This document shows, in pieces, positions 11,809-20,809 of a stretch of DNA of 64,000 bases. How positions within the stretch are numbered: position 1 is the first letter of the stretch; the number at the start of each line of letters is the position of its first letter. The stretch is from Halichondria panicea. Lineage: Eukaryota > Porifera > Demospongiae > Suberitida > Halichondriidae. The notes below the pieces were generated by a model that saw only the letters and a program-made list of their open reading frames with translations, did no database searches and was not told where the DNA came from. The stretch spans positions 17,278,518 through 17,342,517 of the forward strand of contig NC_087377.1 of the NCBI RefSeq assembly GCF_963675165.1. The letters are read 5' to 3'. The translations under genes and the position numbers were made by a program.

Positions 11809-14317
11809 CTACTGTTGAGAGGATTGGTCCACCGTTTCCATAGACATTGAATCTTGCCCGGGGCTACCAGCACTTGAGTTGCTTGTGAGCACATTCTGAG
11901 CCAGAATCAGAGTGTTGAGCAGACTAGCAGCAGCCGCGGCAGAGAGACCACCACCACCACCACCCCCGCCATTGTTGTTGGCTTGTGACAGCATGGAGGA
12001 TTTCGGTACAGGAGTGGACGGAGAAGTGGTCGTGCTCGCAATGGAGGATAGAGTTTGTACGAGTGAGCTTAAGAGTGGTGTGTTTGGATTAGAGGCTCCA
12101 GTCGGCAGCGATGATTGTAAGAGAGGAGAGAATTGTGACGAAGCTGACAAGTGCATAGGTTGTGCTTGCGAAGGTGTCAGGCTGGAGACAATGCCACCAA
12201 GTTGTTGTAGGGATGAGATAGAACTTGGTGTTTGGTTGTGTGCCAGTGAGGTCAACAGAGGGCTGTTGGTGAGGTTCTGTGCCAGGGATAGTAGTAGTTG
12301 CTGTGCTGCTACATTGTTAGTTTGTTGTGTGGATTGTTGTGGAGGGGAGACAGAAGTGGTCGGTGGTGAGTGGGTCACTACTGTGTTGAGGAGACTCTGG
12401 GCCAGAGGAGAGTTTAGAAGTTGCTGGTTAGGTTGCTTTTGACCAGAGGAAGCAGCTGCATCGATTCCAAACTGGATAATCTGTGCTCGAAGAAATGCGT
12501 TCTCTTTCTCTAGGACTTGGATCTGGTTTTGAAGCATTGCTAAAGCGTTGGTTGATTTCTCTGCGATTTTGGCACTGGCTGTGAGTTGTTCGTTTTGAAA
12601 CACGAGCTCTTTCAAGTAGTCCACTGTCTTGTCTAGTACCGTTCCCTTGCTGTACACATACTGCAGTCAGGGAAACATGATGTGAGGGTGAGACATGTAC
12701 GTGGAGATATCAAAAAAACATGCTTAGTTGCTGTTAAAAAATAGCAATTTTATTTTATGTGTAACTAACTACATGTGTTATATACGATGAACTCTGCTGG
12801 ATTCTATGATACTAGTAACTAACGTAACACTGTGCTCTGCACTAAATGCATGCTTAGCAATAATAGTAATTAAAAAAAACCAAGTTAGTGATATTTCAAT
12901 GGTTTTTCCAATAGTACTTTAGTACACACACTCACAGACACACACACTCACCCCGACAATGGAACCAGTAGTTGCGTCTTTCTTCTGACAAGCAGGCACT
13001 ATCTGAGCCAGTACCTTGATGAGCTCGTTGATCCTGTCCCGACGCCGACGCTCAACTGGGCGTGGGAAGAACAACAACAACAACTGGTAATTATCGTGTT
13101 TAGGGCATGTACAATGAAGCTGAGCCAATTGGCAAAATGAATGAACCTTGACCTCACACACACACACGTACACCTACTGTACAGTATAAAAACCAAGACA
13201 TAATTAATAATTAAAATGGACAATAATGCGTTTACAGCATTAGATAGCTTTCACACAACAAGTAAGTTATTAGTTTTGAAAGTGGCAGATTTGATGTTAA
13301 AGCTTCGTAACTGTACTTTGTGGGAAATGCTTCTATTTGATTATGACCACATACGTACATGTACATCTGTTGTACACTATAACTTTCAGTATTGAATTTG
13401 CATCACCCTCATTGTGTGTAGCCTTCCTCTGAGCTTCCCTGTTGGCGGCCATATCCCCAGACCTGCAAACCAACCACCATAATAACAACACTCCTCACAG
13501 TTACCGTATTACTAGAATGTTTTACGAGCATATGTGAATTTTTAAACAATAAAATTGCAAAACCTAATTTTGGGTAAATACACACGATCCTTGCCAGAAC
13601 GCAACAGTTAGATCGCAAAGCGTTGCCGATTTGGCTGATTCACAAAGGTTTTTTTACTGCAAAATATTCTAGTAATACGGTGTGTAGCAAGAATGATGCT
13701 TTCCCTAACATACTGTCATACATGTTATGCAGAGGTAGGCAATCACATGAACTGTGTACTCACAACTGCATTTGAACGATGGGGTCGGCCGTGTGATAAT
13801 CCATAGTTGATATCCCGCTCATCTTGGGTCCTATAGGTCGACCCATTGCATGCAGTATCTCAGCACTACTGGATGGTGGGATCATCACATACAGAGGACC
13901 TGAACACACACACAACAACATATAAAAAGTGACTATTATTATAAAACAATTTTTCAACACCACTTCCAAGAAACCTCAAACATTAGCAATAATACTCATG
14001 GTTCTGCATTTAATTAGTATGTACAAGCACTTGGATAACTTATCGAAGCCTATAACTTTTGGATTTGGCAAAAAAGCAATCGTCACACTGATAAATTTGG
14101 CCTCCATTACTCACCATTTTGTCCAGACTCTGAACCAGATGAGGTGCTCCTAGTGATGAGGAACTGAGATGAGGGGGTGGTCTGTCCACCTTGCTGCATC
14201 TGGATAAGGGCGTGGCCTATAGCGTTGAGGGTGGAGCCATCCTCAGAGGTCATGTCAGAGGGCAAACCATCATCGCTAGTTAGCGTGTGGACCTCCTGTG
14301 TGAGTGGGCAGGAACAA

Positions 14318-14361
<44 letters not shown>

Positions 14362-14742
14362 TGTGTGTGTGTGAGTGTGTGTGTGTGTGTGTGTGTTCGT
14401 TATTTGGGAGGTAGTTACCATCATGCAAATTCTAACCATGTAATACGAAAGCGAAAATAGTACAAAAACGAAAAGTCTTAGAAGCCGGATACTTTAAAAA
14501 AGCGTTTTTAAGTGCTAGTTTTTATAATTATATTACTTGGTGTGAAGTGTGTGTGTGTGTTACCTGGGTATCATGCACAAGGCCAAAGTTAGGGCCCAAG
14601 TCACTGGCCTGTAGCTGCTCCACACTCTCCCCATCATCACTCTGACTTATCTCTATCTCAAACTGTGAACTGGGTACCACCTCTTCAGTAGCGATAGTAA
14701 CCGTCTCCACGTCGGTCGGCTCTGTCCCTACGTGTAGTATCT
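11809..14742 (-). CDS. USF: USF-type bHLH-leucine zipper transcription factor (copy B, intact)
   Basis: Minus-strand exons joined in phase: 14564-14742, 14115-14295, 13764-13899, 13407-13462, 12952-13055 and 11809-12660 (stop TAG at 11809-11811), about 501 residues; the start exon was not found. The third exon reads LYVMIPPSSSAEIL, like the USF-specific region just before the basic domain of vertebrate USF1. The fourth and fifth exons give HNE-VERRRRDRINELI, the basic region with the H/E/R E-box contacts, then helix-loop-helix. The last exon opens with YSKGTVLDKTVDYLKEL (helix 2) and continues into a leucine zipper ending ENAFLRAQI. Its long Ser/Gln/Ala-rich tail is unusual, since vertebrate USF ends soon after the zipper. 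It is a nuclear factor expected to bind CACGTG as a dimer. It lies in a divergent arrangement with the Death-kinase-Kelch genes, whose upstream regions hold CACGTG pairs. Confidence 0.85.
14321..14396. repeat. (TG)n microsatellite in USF copy B intron
   Basis: TG tract with two 'tgag' interruptions, in the intron upstream of the exon at 14115-14295. Confidence 0.9.
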
Positions 14743-15437
14743 CTGTATTAAAACAGTTTTTAAGTGTTTGTTTTTATGTTACTTGGTGTGAACTCTGTGT
14801 GGGTACATACCTGGGTATCATGCACAAGACCAAAGTTAGGGTCCACATCATAACCAACTACACATTATACACAAGTACCGTACTTGTTCAATTTAAGGTG
14901 ACCCTCCAAATATGCGACACCCTCGATCTTAGGTAATTTTCTGACCTCTAAAAGTAGCGACTGCTGCGTGTGACAATTATTTTTTTATGTTGCATCCTAA
15001 ATAGTGGTGAAACCACAGCCTCGATTCCAGGCCGCTAGAAACAATATAATTTTAAGCATCCTGTAATCGAGGATAGTAGAGTAACCTCCAATTAGATGCG
15101 ACCCTCTAAATATGCGAAACCAGGAATTTTTCTCAACCTCCAAAAGAAATGACATCTCGCTTTGTAATTATTTACGAATAAGTACATTACCTTGTTCTTG
15201 ATGAAGGTTCCTCAGTAGTCCCTGTCCATGGACTCATGTCTTCAGCCTTCACCAATACAGACAAATAGTTTGATCACTTGCGCTTTGCTCGCGCGCTCAG
15301 AGCTTCAAAACTGACTGCATAATTTCTGTTTTTCTAGCTCTGGAAGCACCACGTGGTTTAGCTTGTTATTGCACGTGACAGATTACTGCAGAGAAAGAGG
15401 GCGTGTCTTGTTAGCTGCTGTTTTTCTGTATCATGCT
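14743..15437. promoter_or_regulatory. Former promoter region shared by USF copy B and gene 3
   Basis: This homologue of 291-1010 includes the partial duplicate mini-exon (about 14813-14851), the 'aaatatgcgac' palindromic repeat (about 14900-15120) and two CACGTG E-boxes at 15352-15357 and 15372-15377. In units 1 and 2 this DNA runs straight into the kinase gene. Here it is cut at 15437 by a transposon insertion and resumes at 19814. Confidence 0.6.
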
Positions 15438-16856
15438 TAGCCTCCTTCACCTAGCCTCCTTCGCAGCCTCTACTTTTTCTGTTCTTTGTCACAGAAGAGA
15501 AAATTGGAGGAACTGTCACGAAAATTTTGGTCCGCCGATAATTTCAGTCCGGGGACTGAAATTTTCGGTCCCCCAGACCAATTTTAGCTGATAATGTTGG
15601 TCCGCCCTCGAAAAAAGTAGTCCTGGTTGCTGCGCAACTTGCACAGCTTTTGATGCAGCTGAAAAGTTTGTTCCAGTTATTCTTATGGAGCTTGAGCTAC
15701 ACACAGGGGAGGAAGAGCTGATAGAAGAGGTATTCCACTATGTAACCACCAAGGAGTACCCTGATGACTGTAAAGAGGGAAGAAAAAGGGTCATCAGAAG
15801 AAAGGCCAAGCAGTTTGTAGTGAACAATGGTGACTTCATGTACAAACACAAGAGCCTGAAAGGACAGAGTGAGTTGGTGTATCTGTAATGTAGTTGAAAT
15901 TACAATCATTACAGGAGTGGCCATCTCTAGGTATATATAACGCGTCATTTATGTTCGATTCTTCTGGTATTATAGCTCCTATATATTGCCTTCTCGATAT
16001 TTTAGGATGATGTGTTGATCCGATACATTATCAACCGAAGAGAGAGAAAGAAAATACTGTTTGCTTGCCATGTTGATGAAAAATCTGGACATATGGGGGT
16101 GACTCGCACACTTGCCCGAATTAAGGAGCGTTACATGTGGCATGGCATGGTAAAGGGTGTGAAAGAAATGGTTAGTAGATTTGCTCATCTGTCCTTGTAT
16201 TTTAGTGCACATAATAGTCAATATCTATAATTATTGGGATGTCAACTTGGTTCTGTATTATTGTTACACCTACATGTATACAAAGTTATCAAACAGTAAC
16301 ACCTTCCCTCAATATTTATGTGTCTACTTTATAGGTGTCTACTTGTGACATTTGCCAGCGAGTTAATCGAAAGCTAACTACTGGCAGGCCCGAACTTCAC
16401 CCCATTCGTGTGCAGTTTCCTTGGTACATGCTAGGAATTGATTTTGTTGGTCCTCTCTCTCCAACTGCTAACGATGGTTCCCGCTACATCTTAACCATGA
16501 GCGATTACTTTACCAAGTGGGTAGAAGCTATTCCTACACCTGACAAGAGTGCATCATCAGTAGCAACATCATTGTTCAAGGTATAAATTATGTATGAATG
16601 TGCCACACACATACACAATGCACCCACTGCATGCACGCACGGGCAATAAATAATGATCACACACTTTTCCTTCTTAGGTATTTATGAGAATGGGTCTGCC
16701 TCGGGTAATACTCTCAGATCAAGGACGTGAATTCAACAATGATTTAGACACTAGTCTCTGTTCTCTCCTGGGGATCCAGCGTCGCCTTACAACTCCTTAC
16801 CACCCTCAGGTATGCACTACAGTTTTAAAACTATAATTATATCACACTTGTACTCA

Positions 16857-17815
16857 GAGGATATGCACCCATAATTATATTCTCCGCTATACCGTGGTCA
16901 GGGGCGATCCTAGGATTCAGTGAATGGAGGTGCTCATTGCGCGCAAAGCGCGCCGCAAAATTTAAACCACGCCCACTTCCGGGAAGTCACCCCCCTTTTG
17001 TCGGCAACGCCCACTGTTTTCTAGATGGTGCACAGTACTGACAGTATTATACAACATCAGCAAGTCAAGAATGTTTATGACCAGAAGCTCAATTCGCCTG
17101 GGATGGCAAACTCTAGCCAACTCTTCTGATCTGACGACAGTCTTGATTCTTTTCTTTTCAGGCCACTAAAAGATTGATCAGCTTACCAGGAGATGATAGG
17201 CAGCGTACAAAGTATGACCACCAGTACCTTGATGTTGAGGAAAAGAGACTTTGTAGTTTACATTGCAAACATTGATTATTATTAATTTATTGTACATACA
17301 TGTAGGCTTAATTATATAATTATACTATACATTCATGTACCTCATGTACCTGGATCCAAGAACCTTGTTGTGCTGCATGTTGTGAAGCAATCAAGTGTTC
17401 TATGTGTTTGATACAGCAAACCACTTCCTGCTGCCTAGCCTTATATTGAGCCCCTCCCCACTCTTTACTAGTTCCCATGGATATCCCAGTAACGATCGAA
17501 GAAAAGTAAGTTTTTTAGGCCAGCTTAGCTAGCTAGCTAGATCTAACTGGTATAAAGTTATTGTAACTATCACTATTAAGCTGTAGATAGCTGCAGTAAG
17601 TGTAGCTTCCTTCTAGCCAGCCAGTGATGGTTGAACTATCTACTTGAGCTTCTCTGAGTCTGTATAGGGTGCTGGAGCACCAGAGTCTGGATGGGGGTGC
17701 TGGAGCACCCTAAGCACCACCCTGTGTACGCCCCTGGTGGTTATATACTCCTTGGCTATGCCTCAAAGTAATCATGGCATAGCGGAGGATACATAGGTGC
17801 ATATCCTCCTGATAT
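16857..17815. mobile_element. Inverted-repeat MITE in Ginger intron, split by an inner insertion
   Basis: Ends are inverted repeats of 'gaggatatgcacc...ctccgctata' type, left at 16857-16893 and right at about 17775-17815. The central part is displaced by the element at 16899-17736. Non-coding. Confidence 0.6.
16899..17736. mobile_element. Non-autonomous element with CAGGGGCG termini
   Basis: Begins CAGGGGCG and ends CGCCCCTG. It is flanked by GTGGT on both sides (16894-16898 and 17737-17741). The terminal sequence resembles hAT-type elements, but hAT normally makes 8-bp duplications and only 5 bp are seen, so the superfamily is open. No long reading frame. Confidence 0.65.
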
Positions 17816-19835
17816 ATCCTATATTTAAGTATTTTCAACTATAATATTATTTTATAGACTAACGGCTTGGACGAGCGTTTCAATCAGACGTTGCAAAACA
17901 TGCTAGAAGACTGGAGTAGCTACCTGGACACATGTGTTTTCGCATGCCATACCTCTCGTCATAATTCAACAAAGTTTACTCCTTTTGAACTCATGTTCAA
18001 TCGTCAAGCTACTCTTCCCATTGATGTAGAAGTCTCAAGCATTTCTCCTGACCAAGCTGCTCGCGAGTATATATCAGCAGCAAATGCCCAATCTAGATGT
18101 TACACGTACTCGTGAACACAATCATGTACGACTGAGCCAAGCAAAAACCTATATTCTTGCCGCCCAAAAGAAACAGAAGGAATTGTATGATAAGAAACAT
18201 GCACAGCCTAAGAGATATATGGTTGGTCAATTAGTCCTGAAACTAAATCATACTCGCAAAAAGACAAAAGGTGGGAAGCTGAAGAAGAGGTACACTGGCC
18301 CTTACAAAATCATCTCTGTTAAACCACGAGGTGCATATGAGATAAGCGATGGATCAAAGACAGTACTAAAGCCATACAACGATCCACCTACTTGCGATTC
18401 TGGATCAATGGACTCTGCTCACTCTCCTCCTGAGGACTCTGCTCACATAACCTCTGCTCACCTGGAATCCCCTCTTGAAGACTCCGCTCACACAACCTCC
18501 GCTCACCTGGAATGCCAGAGATGGCGACTATGGAAAACTGGGTGGAATGCAGCACATGCAAGGAGTGGTATCATTACGACACCTGTGTGAACGTTCCTGC
18601 CGCTTTTCTCAAAAAATCAGCTGTTTGGCACTGTATGCAGTGCAGTGCTAAACCAGTCTAAGACGTAACTGTTAACCGTCCATAAACTATGAACCATGCA
18701 CCCGTACCGTCTGTATCTATTCCCGGACAGAACTTCGGCATTATAATTATACGTAGTAGTAGTAACATTATTTTATCAAGCTGTAAAACTGTCAATCGTT
18801 AATAGATCTTTCTTTTGAAACACTTGAGTCTTAAGAATGTGGAGGCCTCAAGGTTCACATGCTGCAGCTCTATCTAGTACACCTGGCTGACAAGCTAGGC
18901 TGCTATAGTTCCTGAATATTATGTGACTGCGTCCCCTACATACGCTCCTGGTCCAGAGACGTCTTTTTGTCTAGGCGGACTGATTATTTCAGGGGGGGAC
19001 CAATTTTTTCTGAAAATTTCAGTCCCCGGACCGAAATTTTCATTGAAAAAATTGGTCCCCGGACCAGTTTTTTCAGGACCATTTTTCCAGTGACAGAACA
19101 AAGAAAGAAAGAAGGAAGCAACTAAGAAAAAGGAGAGCCTGCCTTGCTAAGTCGCGTGATCCCCTACTGACGTAGACAAATTTTAACGAGCGTGGGAGAT
19201 AGAAAACCTCAATAACTGTCCTCCCACACAGTACTTGGAGCGCATTTACCAGGAACATAATCTGTACAGTACAGTGCAGTAGAGTCAGCCTTCATGAGAC
19301 CTTTAGTCAGTAGAGGAAGTATGAAAGACTAGAGTAGAGTAGACTATACACTGCTGTAATAATTAATCAAGTGGGTCTGTTCTGAACTCAAGAAAAAAAA
19401 CTGAGCTAAATTTAGATATTTAGTCTCTTTAGTCTTTACTAGGTAAGCCCTCGTCTACAATGTCTCCACGCTTGATTCTGGCTTACTATCTACGATGCTA
19501 ACAGCTTTTATTTAGAGTTTGCAATGCGTAGGCATGCTGTAGCTTTTTGCTCTGTCAGGCTCCGCCCAGCTAGTGATTGCCCACGTTTATTTTCACTCGT
19601 CTACCACTCGTCTACTATACCGTCACGCGACTTAGCAAGGCAGGCTCTCCTTTTTTCTTAGTCTCTTCCTTCTTTCTTTCTTTGTTCCTCCAATTCTTCC
19701 CGTATTTTATCTTATTGAACTGCAGTGACAAAGAACAGAAAAAGGAGAGGCTGCGAAGGAGGCTATCCTTCACCGGCCTTAATAGTGGGAAGTGCGGCCT
19801 GGGATCGAGGCTATATCATGCTGTGAAGATACTGT

Positions 19836-20629
19836 GGGTCCAGAGGAGGGAGGACACGATTAACCTTAGCTCTAATTAGCTAATTATCGGGACCTTTTAA
19901 TTACATTCTTTGAACGATTCATCTTTTCTTTCTTTATAACCTCTACATATTGGGACACACAGAACAGTACTGTACAGTAGTATGAGTGACAGGCAATTCT
20001 TGCAGGCACAGAGCAAACCATACAAATAAAGGGGTGCTAGAAGCTGAGACTGTTAGTGTCATTGATGTTCTTCATGTTGGAGACACTCTGAACTAAACAA
20101 TTCCATGTTGCAGCTTTATCACAGAGACAGGAGTGCCTGGGGTGCTTCTCACAGGGATCTTGGAGACAGGAGTACCTGGGGTGCTCCTCATAGGGATCCT
20201 GGAGACAGGATCAAGAGTGCTTCTCACAGAGACAAGATCAGAGTGCCTGGGATGCTTCTCACAGGGATCTTAGAGATAGGAGTACTTGAGGTGCTTCTTA
20301 TAGGTCCTATTACCTTCAGGTCCTGACAACTTGGCCATAGGGGTACCTCCAGTAGGAGAAAAGGCTCTAGCTCTTGTGTCCAATATGTAGAGGTTATAAA
20401 GAAAGAAAAGATGAATTGTTCAAAGAATGTAATTAAAAGGTCGCGATAATTAGCTAATTAGAGCTAAGGTTAATCGTGTCCTCCCTCCTCTGCTGTGGGT
20501 CAGGTGGCATATACGGCACCGGATGTAATTTTGAAGGGGGAGGGGTTGGGGTTAGCTTAGGGAAAATAACAAGAATTAGGGCGTGTCCACATCCGGTGCA
20601 CATCCGGTGCCGTATATGCCACCTCATCC
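19836..20629. mobile_element. MITE (GGRTSAGGTGGCATATACGG termini) with 8-bp flanking repeat
   Basis: Flanked by GATACTGT at 19828-19835 and 20630-20637. The internal inverted repeat is 25 bp (20502-20526 against 20600-20624). The left tip is separated from the body by the foldback element at 19841-20492. Without both insertions the flanks match the undisturbed promoter sequence of genes 1 and 2. Confidence 0.65.
19841..20492. mobile_element. Foldback element, 9-bp TSD CTGTGGGTC, with internal minisatellite
   Basis: Inverted arms of about 110 bp (19841-19955 and 20376-20492) start CAGAGGAGGGAGG. A perfect 9-bp duplication CTGTGGGTC lies at 19832-19840 and 20493-20501. The core (about 20123-20310) consists of degenerate repeats of roughly 36 bp built on 'gacaggagtgcctggggtgc'. 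No coding capacity. Confidence 0.75.
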
Positions 20630-20809
20630 GATACTGTACTGTACAGAGCCTCTGGATTATTATCAGTGAGTGCAGACGTAGACAGCACTGTTTACTGCAT
20701 GTACATGATTTAGATGGCATGATATAATTTGCACACACTAATTGATAGTAATTCTGACATAATATATAATTATTATACATTCATGTTTATCTTATTCCAC
20801 TCTCTACAG

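Larger units (their letters stand above)
15685..18661 (+). pseudogene. Ginger-like transposase: H2C2 - DDE integrase core - PHD finger, frameshifted
   Basis: Exons: 15685-15876, 16006-16170, 16335-16580, 16678-16809 and from 17858 onward. In order: an N-terminal domain; zinc-binding H2C2 (HVDEKSGH then CDICQ); integrase catalytic Asp in MLGIDFVGP, second Asp in ILSDQGREF, Glu in GLDERFNQTL; an SH3/chromo-like C-terminal region (RYTGPYKI); and a PHD finger at 18521-18661 (WVECSTCKEWYHYDTC, then WHCMQC) ending in TAA. The reading frame changes once near 18085-18115 and again between about 18365 and 18521, so this copy is probably not functional. The catalytic triad itself is intact. The first donor was chosen by phase and is uncertain. 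The fourth intron is enlarged by two nested elements. Confidence 0.75.
15514..19095. mobile_element. Ginger-like DNA transposon (integrase/PHD), TSD GAAC
   Basis: The 3582-bp element has TGTCAC...GTGACA termini and subterminal repeats of 'ggtccggggac' type at both ends. It is flanked by GAAC at 15510-15513 and 19096-19099. The other arm of the host foldback element contains the empty site with a single GTTC (about 19677), confirming both borders. Cut-and-paste elements with Gypsy-type integrase, introns and a PHD finger are known as Ginger; assignment rests on this combination. Confidence 0.8.
15438..19813. mobile_element. Foldback (MULE-like) element with 9-bp target duplication, carrying a nested Ginger element
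   Basis: Begins TAGCCTCCTTCAC and ends GGGATCGAGGCTA, flanked by a perfect 9-bp direct repeat TATCATGCT at 15429-15437 and 19814-19822. The two arms are long inverted repeats: the DNA flanking the inner Ginger insertion (15440-15513 joined to 19096-19155) matches 19620-19795 in reverse complement. Without the Ginger insert it would be about 0.8 kb and non-coding. A 9-bp duplication fits Mutator-like or foldback elements; family assignment is inferred. Confidence 0.75.

Noticed and set aside
11912-12442. Long plus-strand open frame (176 codons, Cys/Pro rich)
   Set aside because: It is antisense to the last exon of USF copy B, whose zipper and in-phase splicing are convincing. The plus frame has no domain and no splice support.
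15514-19095. Interpreting the integrase as a Gypsy retrotransposon or as a domesticated GIN-type host gene
   Set aside because: No reverse transcriptase, gag or long terminal repeats. Inverted ends with a 4-bp duplication and frame breaks show a decayed DNA transposon.
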